Shown here: one piece after another, positions 16,430 through 23,563 of the stretch
How positions within the stretch are numbered: position 1 is the first letter of the stretch
How the letters are laid out: the number at the start of each line of letters is the position of its first letter
DNA from: Clostridia bacterium
GTDB taxonomy: Bacteria > Bacillota > Clostridia > Christensenellales > Aristaeellaceae
Direction of reading: 5' to 3'
Assembly: GCA_030529995.1 (NCBI GenBank)
Contig: JAUMVT010000024.1
Location: forward strand, 1 to 36,107
Length of the DNA: 36,107 nucleotides
Translations under genes and position numbers: made by a program
The notes under the pieces: generated by a model
Database searches by the model: none
Told to the model about the DNA's origin: nothing
Seen by the model: the letters and a program-made list of their open reading frames with translations, nothing else

Positions 16430-17767
16430 ATGTCCGAATACTTTGACCTGTTCTTCGTGCAGGGCGTTCGTGGTGCGTCCTATATTCCGACTCTTTGCCT
16501 GCAGGTGCTGGCGGTCATCCTGCTGATGAATCAGCTTCCCCGCACATGGCGCGGCTGGTGTCTGAAAGCGGTGGAATGGCTGCTATGCTGTGCCGCCTTT
16601 CAGGGAATCAGTGCTGTTTGTTACACCTTGCTCGGCGGCGGGGAGCTGCTGAGTCCCGTATCCATGGCATTGTATATTCTGCTGTATGCCCTCCTCCGCA
16701 GCAAGTATCCGCTGAAGACCCGGATCGTCCGCGGCACCATGTTCATGGCCTGCGTCATGGTGACCGTGCCCATCTCCTCTCCCCTCAGTGATCTGATCAA
16801 GGATGCCAATCCCACCCTGTACTACAGCTGGGGGCAATACCTGACCCTGCTGATCATCTTCCTGCTGACAGGCTTTGTGGTGTGGTATCTGCGCCACTTC
16901 TCCATGGATGCCGACAGCGCCATCCAGTTTCAGTACGTGGTGCTGCAGGCCAGCGTTTCTCTGGTTATTGTGGCCATTGAGCTGGTACCTGCCTGGGTGG
17001 AAATTCCCCGTGTATCCAACGTACTGACCTGCATCGGCCTGTGGGGCATTGACCTGCTGACCTATTACCTGTTTTATTCCATTGCCCGGAGCACCAACGA
17101 GAACATGATGCTCCACAGCACCAAACACCGCATGGAACTGGAGCAGGAGAAGTATGAAGCCAACCGAGTCAACTTTGACGAACTCCGTGCCATGCGGCAT
17201 GAATTGAAGAACTACACCTTTTATTGCAAGGCGCTGTTGGACGCAAAAAAATATGACGAGCTCAGCGACTTCTTTGCCGAGACGCTGGAAAGCAAAAGCT
17301 CTGTGCTCACCAGTTTCGACTGCGGCAACTATATGGTGAACGTGATTATGAATCACGAAATCAACGCTGCCCGGGAGCACGGGGTGCGCATCACCACCAA
17401 TATTCTGGTGCCTGACGCCCTGCCTTACAGCAGTGAGGATCTGTGCAGCCTGCTGTCCAATCTGCTGGACAACGCCATTGAAGCCGCTTCCGTTTCCGGG
17501 GCGGAACTGCCTCAGGTTTCCTTTTCCATGTGTCCCAAGCAGGCCTATCTGTTCATTCATCAGGAAAACTCCGTCAGCAACGACATTGCGTCCGACGCCC
17601 GGCTCAGCTTGAAGACCACCAAGCAGCGCCGGGAACTGCATGGCTACGGCACCCGCATTATCCGCAGCATTGTGGATAAGTACAACGGCTCCATCAAGTA
17701 CACCATGAAGAACGGCATGTTCGTCACCGATGTAATGCTGGAGCTGCCCAAGGAGGAAGAAGCATGA
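16430..17767 (+). CDS. GHKL-type sensor histidine kinase (AgrC/HPK10 class)
   Basis: This encodes 445 residues. The first 220 residues or so are hydrophobic, with about six membrane helices and no large outside domain, as in AgrC-type receptors. A coiled linker (MELEQEKYEANRVNF) leads to the phospho-acceptor motif LRAMRHELKNY (His 257). The ATP-binding domain has LLSNLLDNAIEAA (N box) and HGYGTRIIRSI (G box). Kinases of this group sense peptides or membrane-associated ligands and pass phosphate to LytTR regulators. ATAAGGAGG lies before the ATG. The stop overlaps the regulator start (ATGA), so the two are translationally coupled. No agrB- or agrD-like gene is in the window, so the signal may be something other than a locally encoded peptide. 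Confidence 0.93.
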   Translation: MSEYFDLFFVQGVRGASYIPTLCLQVLAVILLMNQLPRTWRGWCLKAVEWLLCCAAFQGISAVCYTLLGGGELLSPVSMALYILLYALLRSKYPLKTRIVRGTMFMACVMVTVPISSPLSDLIKDANPTLYYSWGQYLTLLIIFLLTGFVVWYLRHFSMDADSAIQFQYVVLQASVSLVIVAIELVPAWVEIPRVSNVLTCIGLWGIDLLTYYLFYSIARSTNENMMLHSTKHRMELEQEKYEANRVNFDELRAMRHELKNYTFYCKALLDAKKYDELSDFFAETLESKSSVLTSFDCGNYMVNVIMNHEINAAREHGVRITTNILVPDALPYSSEDLCSLLSNLLDNAIEAASVSGAELPQVSFSMCPKQAYLFIHQENSVSNDIASDARLSLKTTKQRRELHGYGTRIIRSIVDKYNGSIKYTMKNGMFVTDVMLELPKEEEA

Positions 17768-18504
17768 TCCGCTGGAATATTGCCATCTGCGATGATGAAA
17801 TCAACGCCCTGAGCCTGCTCTCCGGCGCGCTGGTCAACGCCTTCCGCAACTATGATGTGGATGCGGCGGTGGAAACCTTTGCCCGCCCGCAGCAGCTGCT
17901 GAACCGCATGAAAACATGCACCTTTGATTTGCTCTTTCTGGATATTGAAATGCCCGGCATGAGCGGCCTGAAGCTGGCCGATCAACTGCGAAAGGACGGC
18001 AATCTGCTGGACATCATCTTCATTTCCAATCGGGAAGAGCTGATCTTCGATGCTCTGCGTTTCAATCCCAAGGGATTCATCCGCAAGAGCCGCTTCTTCA
18101 CGGATGTGGACTGTGTGATCAAAACCTACTTCACCTACCGCAAGGAGAACACCACGGTCAAAACCATTATCGTGGAGGATCGGGATCAGGTGACCTACAT
18201 TGCCATCGACACGCTGATGTACATCGAGAGCATCGGCAAAAAACAGCTTGCTCATCTTGTCGGCAAGGAAACGCCTACAGAGATGCGCAAGCAGATGCAG
18301 CAGCTGGAAACAGAGCTGACCGACTATGGTTTTCTCCGCATTCACAAAGGCTACCTGGTGAATTACCGATTTATTCAGAAAATCTGCGACACGGACGTTG
18401 TCCTCACCAACGGTCAGCGGCTTGCCATCAGCCGCAGAAGGCTGACGGAGATCAAGGAAAAATACATGGAACTGATGCAAAGCGAAGGAGCGCTTATGGT
18501 GTAA
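17764..18504 (+). CDS. LytTR-family response regulator
   Basis: This encodes 246 residues. A receiver domain (AICDDEINALS; phospho-acceptor Asp 60 in LFLDIEMPGMSG; FISNREE) is followed by a LytTR DNA-binding domain (about 140-240), recognisable by YIESIGKKQLAHL, GFLRIHKGYLVNYRFI and ISRRRLTEIKEKY. LytTR regulators bind pairs of nine-base direct repeats 12-13 bases apart. Two such pairs lie in this window, each in front of a GH3 transcription unit (16230-16259 and 9988-10017), which makes those units the probable targets. The gene overlaps the kinase gene by four bases and ends before a strong terminator. The family assignment is firm; the targets are inferred. Confidence 0.94.
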   Translation: MIRWNIAICDDEINALSLLSGALVNAFRNYDVDAAVETFARPQQLLNRMKTCTFDLLFLDIEMPGMSGLKLADQLRKDGNLLDIIFISNREELIFDALRFNPKGFIRKSRFFTDVDCVIKTYFTYRKENTTVKTIIVEDRDQVTYIAIDTLMYIESIGKKQLAHLVGKETPTEMRKQMQQLETELTDYGFLRIHKGYLVNYRFIQKICDTDVVLTNGQRLAISRRRLTEIKEKYMELMQSEGALMV

Positions 18505-18540
18505 AGCTCGGCTACGAATCAGCATGCCAATTTCGCCAAA

Positions 18541-18579
18541 AATCAAAAAGGACGACCTTGCGATCGTCCTTTTTTGATT
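18541..18579. terminator. Bidirectional rho-independent terminator
   Basis: AATCAAAAAGGACGA pairs with TCGTCCTTTTTTGATT around CCTTGCGA. It separates the convergent response-regulator and hsp20 genes and has T-runs on both strands. Confidence 0.92.
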
Positions 18580-18586
18580 GAATGTC

Positions 18587-19024
18587 TTAGCCTTCGATGG
18601 CAATGCGGGTGTTAGGCTCAACCTTGTTCTGAGTCTCCTTGGGCACCGTCAAGGTCAGCACGCCGGACTCGTACTTGCCATGCACATCCTCGGGGCGAAC
18701 CTCGCCCACGTAGAAGCTGCGGGTCATGCTGCCCACGTAACGCTCCTGACGGATGTACTTGCTCTTCTCGTCATCCTTCTTCTCCAGACTCTTGCCGGCC
18801 GTAATGGTCAGGTAGCCGTCCTTCAGGTCAACCTTCACCTCGTCCTTGGTGAAGCCGGGCAGGTCAACAGCCACCTCGTAGTGGTCGCCGTTATCCTTCA
18901 CGTCAGTCTTCATCAAGTTCTTGGCATTCTTGCCGTACAGGGTGCGGTCAATGTTCATCAGGTCATGACCGAAGTCGTTGAACAGATCATCAAACATGGT
19001 TTCATGGAAAATGCTAGGAAGCAT
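18587..19024 (-). CDS. Small heat-shock protein, Hsp20/alpha-crystallin family
   Basis: This encodes 145 residues, a usual length. It is an ATP-independent chaperone that holds unfolding proteins. The N-terminal arm has FHETMFDDLFNDF. The alpha-crystallin domain carries YEVAVDLPGFTKDEVKVDL, YLTITAGK, RQERYVGSMTRSFYVG and the closing GVLTLTVPKE, and the short tail contains the I-x-I-like motif RIAIEG needed for oligomers. AAAGGAG lies nine bases before the ATG at 19024, and the frame upstream of it has no better start. The promoter's -35 box lies inside a CIRCE operator, so the gene should be under HrcA repression. The 5' leader contains a long stable hairpin. Confidence 0.95.
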   Translation of the reverse strand: MLPSIFHETMFDDLFNDFGHDLMNIDRTLYGKNAKNLMKTDVKDNGDHYEVAVDLPGFTKDEVKVDLKDGYLTITAGKSLEKKDDEKSKYIRQERYVGSMTRSFYVGEVRPEDVHGKYESGVLTLTVPKETQNKVEPNTRIAIEG

Positions 19025-19049
19025 ACAACTCAACTCCTTTTGGAATCCT

Positions 19050-19094
19050 CGTACCGTCCTCCGGGGGACTCCTCTTTGTCCCCCTCTCGGTACG
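19050..19094 (-). other. Long 5'-leader hairpin of hsp20
   Basis: On the minus strand CGTACCG pairs with CGGTACG and, inside, GGGGGAC pairs with GTCCCCC, with purine-rich internal loops (AGA, GGAGGA). The ribosome site (AAAGGAG) lies just downstream and is not itself paired. The hairpin could stabilise the message, block scanning of an alternative GGAGGA, or respond to temperature. Confidence 0.5.
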
Positions 19095-19099
19095 ATTGT

Positions 19100-19128
19100 A
19101 TGATATCACGTTTTGTTAGCACTGTCAA
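19100..19128 (-). promoter_or_regulatory. hsp20 promoter
   Basis: On the minus strand TTGACA (19128-19123), a 17-base spacer and TATCAT (19105-19100). The -35 box lies within the CIRCE element. Confidence 0.82.
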
Positions 19129-19142
19129 TAGTCGAGTGCTAA
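19116..19142. promoter_or_regulatory. CIRCE operator (HrcA binding site)
   Basis: TTAGCACTG (19116-19124), nine bases, and GAGTGCTAA (19134-19142). This is the CIRCE consensus TTAGCACTC-N9-GAGTGCTAA with one changed base. It covers the hsp20 -35 box, so HrcA would block the promoter. It also lies about 90 bases upstream of the -10 of the divergent aldo/keto reductase gene. Confidence 0.92.
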
Positions 19143-19234
19143 TTGTTCATGATTTATTTACAATTATAATCTCATCTTTTTGTCGATAATGGGTCAACCA
19201 TCGGTTGCTTCTTTTCATTCCCCGGAAAGTTTGC

Positions 19235-19240
19235 TATACT
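19235..19240 (+). promoter_or_regulatory. Extended -10 promoter of the aldo/keto reductase operon
   Basis: TGCTATACT with TATACT at 19235-19240 and a weak -35 (TTTTCA) 17 bases upstream. The ribosome site GAGGAGG follows at about 19262-19268. Confidence 0.55.
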
Positions 19241-19275
19241 GTTACTGCATGATAAGACTTCGAGGAGGTTCCGGA

Positions 19276-20283
19276 ATGGATACCATTCGTTTGGGAAGAA
19301 CCAATCTCACCGTAAGCAAAAACGGCTTCGGCGCCTTGCCTGTTCAGCGTGTTTCCATGGAGGAAGCCGGCAAGCTGCTCCGCAAAGCCTATGACCACGG
19401 CATCAATTACTTCGACACCGCCCGTGCCTACACGGACAGCGAAGCCAAAATCGGCTATGCCCTCCACGACGTTCGGGCAAACATTGTGATTTCCACCAAA
19501 ACCACCGCTTTGAAGGCGGAGGATTTCTGGAAGGATCTCCGCACCAGCCTGGAAACCCTGCGGACGGACTATATTGACATTTACCAATTCCACAATCCTC
19601 CCTTCTGCCCCAAGCCCGGTGACGGCTCCGGCCTGTACGAAGCCATGGAGGAAGCCAAGGCCAAGGGTATGATCCGCCACATCGGCATCACCAATCACCG
19701 GCTGGCCGTGGCAGAGGAAGCCGTACGGTCCGGCCTGTACGAAACCCTGCAGTTCCCCTTCTCCTACCTGGCCAGCGACAAGGAGCTTGCCCTTGTGCGC
19801 CTATGCGAGGAAAAGGATGTGGGCTTCATCTGCATGAAGGCACTTTCCGGCGGCCTGATTACCCACTCCGATGCCGCCTACGCATTCCTGCGTCATTATC
19901 CTGTAGCGCCCATCTGGGGCATTCAGCGAGAAAAGGAACTAGATGAGTTCCTCAGCTATCAGGATAATCCTCCGGAGTTGACGGATGACCTGCAGGCCAT
20001 CATCGACCATGACCGGGGTGAGCTGGTGGGAGATTTCTGCCGTGGCTGCGGTTACTGCATGCCCTGCCCGGCCGGCATCGAAATCAACACCTGCGCCCGC
20101 ATGTCCCTGATGATCCGCCGCGCACCTACCGCTGCGCTGCTGAATGAAAAGAGCCAGGCCATGATGAAGAAGATCGAGGGCTGTCTCCACTGCGGCCGGT
20201 GCAAGACCAAGTGCCCCTACGGACTGGATACACCCACCCTGCTGGAGCGGAACTACGAAGACTACAAAACCTTCCTGAAATAA
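19276..20283 (+). CDS. 4Fe-4S aldo/keto reductase
   Basis: This encodes 335 residues. An N-terminal aldo/keto reductase barrel (GRTNLTVSKNGFGALPVQR, FDTARAYTDSE, VISTKTT, IDIYQFHNP) keeps the Asp, Tyr, Lys and His positions of the catalytic tetrad. The C-terminal 80 residues carry two cysteine clusters: CRGCGYCMPCPAGI near 255 and CLHCGRCKTKCPYG near 305. This combination is the ferredoxin-like predicted oxidoreductase group (COG1453), whose substrates are poorly known. GAGGAGG precedes the ATG at 19276; the frame upstream lacks support. The next gene begins three bases after the stop, so it leads an operon with lspA and a pseudouridine synthase. Confidence 0.9.
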   Translation: MDTIRLGRTNLTVSKNGFGALPVQRVSMEEAGKLLRKAYDHGINYFDTARAYTDSEAKIGYALHDVRANIVISTKTTALKAEDFWKDLRTSLETLRTDYIDIYQFHNPPFCPKPGDGSGLYEAMEEAKAKGMIRHIGITNHRLAVAEEAVRSGLYETLQFPFSYLASDKELALVRLCEEKDVGFICMKALSGGLITHSDAAYAFLRHYPVAPIWGIQREKELDEFLSYQDNPPELTDDLQAIIDHDRGELVGDFCRGCGYCMPCPAGIEINTCARMSLMIRRAPTAALLNEKSQAMMKKIEGCLHCGRCKTKCPYGLDTPTLLERNYEDYKTFLK

Positions 20284-20286
20284 CGG

Positions 20287-20739
20287 ATGAAGCGATATTT
20301 GTGGATCACCCCGGCGGTGATCATCCTTGACCAGGCCGCCAAATGGGCGGCACGGCGCATGACGGAACCCATTGTCCTAATAGACCGGGTTATCGGTCTG
20401 CGCTGCACCCAAAATACCGGCATGGCCTTCAGCTTTCTCAGCGATCACATCATTCTGCTGGTTCTCCTCTCCGTGGTGCTGATGGCGGCAGGATATGCGG
20501 TGCTGCGCCGCTATACGCTGGGTACAGTAAGCCGCACAGCCGCCATGCTGATGCTGGGCGGTGCTCTAAGCAACATGGGTGATCGGCTGTTTCTCGGTTA
20601 CGTAACAGACATGATCGAGCTGCTGTTCTGCTCCTTTGCCATTTTCAATGTGGCAGACATTTGCCTGACAGTGGGCTGCGGACTGATGATTTTCTCCCTG
20701 CTCTTCAGGCCTCAGGAATGGAGGGAGCGGCATGTGTGA
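20287..20739 (+). CDS. lspA: Signal peptidase II (lipoprotein signal peptidase)
   Basis: This membrane aspartic protease cuts the signal peptide from prolipoproteins after lipid attachment. The 150 residues contain four membrane helices. The family motifs are RCTQNTGMAFSF, GGALSNMGDRLF (first catalytic Asp; most relatives have GN where this has SN) and FAIFNVADICLTVG (second catalytic Asp). The start three bases after the preceding stop has no clear Shine-Dalgarno, so translation is probably coupled to the upstream gene. The last eight bases overlap the pseudouridine synthase gene. The lipoproteins at 3663-5720 are the kind of substrate it would process. Confidence 0.93.
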   Translation: MKRYLWITPAVIILDQAAKWAARRMTEPIVLIDRVIGLRCTQNTGMAFSFLSDHIILLVLLSVVLMAAGYAVLRRYTLGTVSRTAAMLMLGGALSNMGDRLFLGYVTDMIELLFCSFAIFNVADICLTVGCGLMIFSLLFRPQEWRERHV

Positions 20740-21661
20740 TGAAACCCTGTATCATCTGACGTCGGACGGTCGGCGGCTGGATGTTTTTCTTGCGGAGGCC
20801 ACCGGGCTGACTCGCTCCCGGGTCGCTTCCTTGATGGATGATGGCTGCTGCCAAGTAGATGGCAAACCAGAATCCAAGGCCGGTGCCAAGCCCAAGACCG
20901 GCTGTCAAATCGTCTTCACCCTTCCTGCCCCTAAGCCTGCCGCTCCGCAAGCGGAGAATATCCCCCTAACCTTCCTGTATGAGGACAAGGATTTAGCGGT
21001 TGTCATCAAGCCCAGCGGCATGGTGGTGCATCCCGCCGCCGGCAATGAAGACGGTACCTTGGTCAATGCCCTGCTGTACCATCTGGACAGCCTAGGGGGC
21101 ATCGGCGGCGAACTGCGACCCGGCATTGTTCACCGGCTGGACAAGGACACTTCCGGCCTGCTGCTGGTCGCCAAGAACGATGCTGCCCAGCTGGCACTCA
21201 GTCAACAGCTGGCAGACCGCGCCATGGAGAAGCACTATCGTGCCTTAGTGGAAGGAAACCTGAAGGAAGATCACGGCTTCATTGACGCACCCATTGCCCG
21301 GCACAAAACGGACAGAAAGCGGATGGCCGTGGATCCTTCCGGCCGGCCTTCTCAGACAGAATGGACGGTGCTGGCGAGGGGCAAAGGCTGCACCCTGCTG
21401 GATGTGCACATTCTTACCGGGCGTACCCATCAAATTCGTGTCCACATGAAGCACATCGGTCATCCCGTGTGCGGTGATCCGATTTACGGCGTTGCCCGTG
21501 GAGTACAGGTACCTAGGCTGATGCTCCATGCTTATTCCCTTTCCTTCACCCATCCTGCCACAGGAGAGCGGATGACCTTCACTGCTCCCCTGCCGGAAGC
21601 CTTCCTGAAGGGATTGAGAAGCGGCGGCATTGACACCAATGAAGAAGAAAGCAATACTTGA
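20732..21661 (+). CDS. RluA/RluD-family 23S rRNA pseudouridine synthase
   Basis: This encodes 309 residues. The enzyme isomerises uridine to pseudouridine in ribosomal RNA. An N-terminal S4-like RNA-binding domain (RLDVFLAEATGLTRSRVASL) is followed by the catalytic domain, with KPSGMVVHPAAGN, PGIVHRLDKDTSGLLLVAK (catalytic Asp in HRLDKDTSG), and LTGRTHQIRVHMKHIGHPVCGDPIYG. GGAGGGAG lies before the ATG at 20732, and the gene overlaps lspA by eight bases. The lspA-rluD order is common in bacteria. The exact target uridine cannot be told from the sequence. Confidence 0.94.
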   Translation: MCDETLYHLTSDGRRLDVFLAEATGLTRSRVASLMDDGCCQVDGKPESKAGAKPKTGCQIVFTLPAPKPAAPQAENIPLTFLYEDKDLAVVIKPSGMVVHPAAGNEDGTLVNALLYHLDSLGGIGGELRPGIVHRLDKDTSGLLLVAKNDAAQLALSQQLADRAMEKHYRALVEGNLKEDHGFIDAPIARHKTDRKRMAVDPSGRPSQTEWTVLARGKGCTLLDVHILTGRTHQIRVHMKHIGHPVCGDPIYGVARGVQVPRLMLHAYSLSFTHPATGERMTFTAPLPEAFLKGLRSGGIDTNEEESNT

Positions 21662-21712
21662 AAAGGGAGCTGTTGCATCCATCTGCAGCAGCTCCCTTTG
21701 ATTGTATTTTTT
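21662..21712 (+). terminator. Rho-independent terminator
   Basis: AAAGGGAGCTG (21662-21672) and CAGCTCCCTTT (21689-21699) form the stem and TATTTTTT follows at 21705-21712. It ends the aldo/keto reductase-lspA-pseudouridine synthase operon. The minus strand has CCCTTTTC after the stem, so it may also serve the convergent gene. Confidence 0.85.
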
Positions 21713-21721
21713 CTGACTTGC

Positions 21722-22399
21722 TTACGCCGCATCGTCCTCTGCGGAAAGGTTTTCCGTAGCGAACAGCTCAATGGCAGAGGTGATTTCCTCTTCCGTATAG
21801 TTTTCCGCAATGCCGGCAGCATTCCAGTAGCAGTAGTTGCCGGTGAACCAGCTTGCCAGATCCGCTTCGTCCTCCGCATAGCGGAATTCCAGGTGCCAGG
21901 TGGTAGCCATGGTATCCGGGGAGAAGGCAAACCAAGTGAACATACCGGCATCTGCGTCATCGGTCTTATAGAAAATGAAGCCATTCTCGTTTTCAATATT
22001 CTGCAGGGTATATTCATGGCTGAAGACTTCGTTGCCCTCTGCATCCACACCGCTGATGCGATTGCCTTCCACGTTCATCTTGGTCATGCCGCCCAGGAAG
22101 TAGCAATCGAAACGCGTCTCATCAGGATTGACCTCATAGGCTGCCGCAGCTTCCGGCCCGTAGGTTTCCACCATGCAGGAGCTGAGCATATAGGCAACCG
22201 TATCTTCCGCATGCTCTGCGCCCACAAAGGGCGTTACGGCGTCCACCCAGGTCTGATGATAAGCTTCCTTGGCAAGCTCCGGGAAAAGCTCCACATAGGT
22301 ACCCTGAATTGTGCTCAGGTAATCCTCGCCCTCAGCGAAAGCACTTGCTGCCGTCAGCAGCATACATACACTCATGAGCACCGCAAGAACCTTTTTCAT
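21722..22399 (-). CDS. Secreted ZinT-like protein
   Basis: This encodes 225 residues, starting with a cleavable signal peptide (MKKVLAVLMSVCMLLTAASAFA-E). The body resembles the ZinT/YodA metal-binding lipocalin fold: IQGTYVELFPELAKEAYHQ near the start, DADAGMFTWFAFSP, then TTWHLEFRYAEDEADL, and a final YCYWNAAGIAENYTEEEI. ZinT proteins bind zinc through three His residues. Here only one His remains near the equivalent position, so zinc binding is uncertain. GAGGAG lies before the ATG. A perfect GTTAGA-N4-TCTAAC hairpin (22423-22438) lies in the leader. The AraC regulator gene is 73 bases upstream on the same strand and may be cotranscribed. Confidence 0.6.
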   Translation of the reverse strand: MKKVLAVLMSVCMLLTAASAFAEGEDYLSTIQGTYVELFPELAKEAYHQTWVDAVTPFVGAEHAEDTVAYMLSSCMVETYGPEAAAAYEVNPDETRFDCYFLGGMTKMNVEGNRISGVDAEGNEVFSHEYTLQNIENENGFIFYKTDDADAGMFTWFAFSPDTMATTWHLEFRYAEDEADLASWFTGNYCYWNAAGIAENYTEEEITSAIELFATENLSAEDDAA

Positions 22400-22422
22400 G
22401 TTTGGTTTCTCCTCACTTTCCA

Positions 22423-22438
22423 GTTAGATTTCTCTAAC
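22423..22438 (-). other. Small GAAA-loop hairpin in leader
   Basis: On the minus strand GTTAGA and TCTAAC pair around a GAAA tetraloop, between the AraC gene and the ZinT-like gene and about 15 bases before the latter's ribosome site. It could be an operator half-pair or an RNA element. Confidence 0.35.
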
Positions 22439-22472
22439 CAGAGAAAAGGATACCATATGGTTCCCTTCGCAT

Positions 22473-23435
22473 CTATTCCGTTTTGTTGCTATTATCCCAT
22501 TTTGATACATGGCTTGCCGCATCCCGGTAGGCGGTTGGCGTCATGCCATAGCGCTTTTTGAAGGTTTCAGCAAACTTGCTGGCACTTTCGTATCCTGCGT
22601 CCAATGCAATATCCACAATGCGCTTATCGTCTCGGGCAAGTTCCACTGCTGCCTGCTCCAAGCGGTACTCCCGCACATACCGGTGCACGGATGTGCCGAA
22701 GACCTGCCGAAACAGCTTTTGCAGCAGGGATACGGAAATCTGATGTGCCTCCGCCAGTTCCGCCAGGGTCATGTGCCGCCCGTGGTCGCTCAGCAAATGA
22801 TCCCGCAGGTGATGCGCCAGGCGAATCTGCTCGGCAGAGTGATAACCTGTGTCAAGCTCCGGGCGAGGAATGCTCTTCAGCAGCATGAACAGTTCAATCA
22901 CCTGAACGGTCAGATACTGCCGGTCGAAATAAGGAAGATTTTCCATCAGCTCACGAAACACATGCTCACAGCGAGGTCCTGCATGCATAGCCGTAAACCA
23001 GTGGCTGCCCAGCAGATTGTCTCGCAGCTGCCGAAAATCCACAGCAAGGGCAGGCACATGCTCACCCATCCATTTTGCTGCCCGGGCACAGTCCACCGTA
23101 ACGCACAAACCTTCATAGTATCCCAAAGGCATCAGGGATTCGGAAACCGTGCCATGCATACCGTCAAAGGTGCTTACCGCCATGTCTCCGGGCGTCAGAG
23201 TGACACGGTCATGAGCAGAGAATCGGCTTTCAAACCGTCCCGATGCGCAAAAGTTGATTTCCAGTGCATCCCGGGCTTCCCGTGCTTCCTGAAAGCTGTG
23301 GGTCTCCAGGCATACCCGCATCACAGCAACACCATCGAACAGGTCATAGTAATCCATGCGTCCGGCGCCGTCTTCGCAGGGGAGTGCCATATGGACTTGC
23401 TCATTAAAACCGTTGACGATTTGTATTTCCGACAT
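22473..23435 (-). CDS. AraC-family transcriptional regulator
   Basis: This encodes 320 residues. The N-terminal sensing half (about 1-215) resembles PchR-like AraC proteins, with LEINFCASGRFESRF and LTPGDMAVSTFDGMHG, a beta-barrel ligand domain. The C-terminal part holds two helix-turn-helix motifs (LAEAHQISVSLLQKLFRQVF and IALDAGYESASKFAETFKKRYGMTP). The start is the ATG at 23435 after GGAGGGCGT; an in-frame ATG seven codons upstream has no ribosome site. PchR-type regulators often control metal or siderophore uptake, which would suit the ZinT-like neighbour, but no uptake genes are adjacent. Confidence 0.9.
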   Translation of the reverse strand: MSEIQIVNGFNEQVHMALPCEDGAGRMDYYDLFDGVAVMRVCLETHSFQEAREARDALEINFCASGRFESRFSAHDRVTLTPGDMAVSTFDGMHGTVSESLMPLGYYEGLCVTVDCARAAKWMGEHVPALAVDFRQLRDNLLGSHWFTAMHAGPRCEHVFRELMENLPYFDRQYLTVQVIELFMLLKSIPRPELDTGYHSAEQIRLAHHLRDHLLSDHGRHMTLAELAEAHQISVSLLQKLFRQVFGTSVHRYVREYRLEQAAVELARDDKRIVDIALDAGYESASKFAETFKKRYGMTPTAYRDAASHVSKWDNSNKTE

Positions 23436-23478
23436 ACGCCCTCCGTCTGCTGCCATGCTGATTGTGTTTTCCAGTGCA

Positions 23479-23507
23479 AGGATAGCACAGGACAGGCTAT
23501 CTGGCAA
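23479..23507 (-). promoter_or_regulatory. Promoter of the AraC regulator
   Basis: On the minus strand TTGCCA (23507-23502), a 17-base spacer and TATCCT (23484-23479), with an extended TGC before the -10. Confidence 0.65.
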
Positions 23508-23511
23508 TCTG

Positions 23512-23552
23512 AAAAGAGGCCACGAAAGCATACAAACTTTCGTGACCTCTTA
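23512..23552 (-). terminator. Rho-independent terminator of the ABC exporter operon
   Basis: On the minus strand AAGAGGTCACGAAAG pairs with CTTTCGTGGCCTCTT (one G.U pair) and TTTTC follows. It separates the exporter operon from the AraC promoter. Confidence 0.85.
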
Positions 23553-23563
23553 CTTGCATCATT

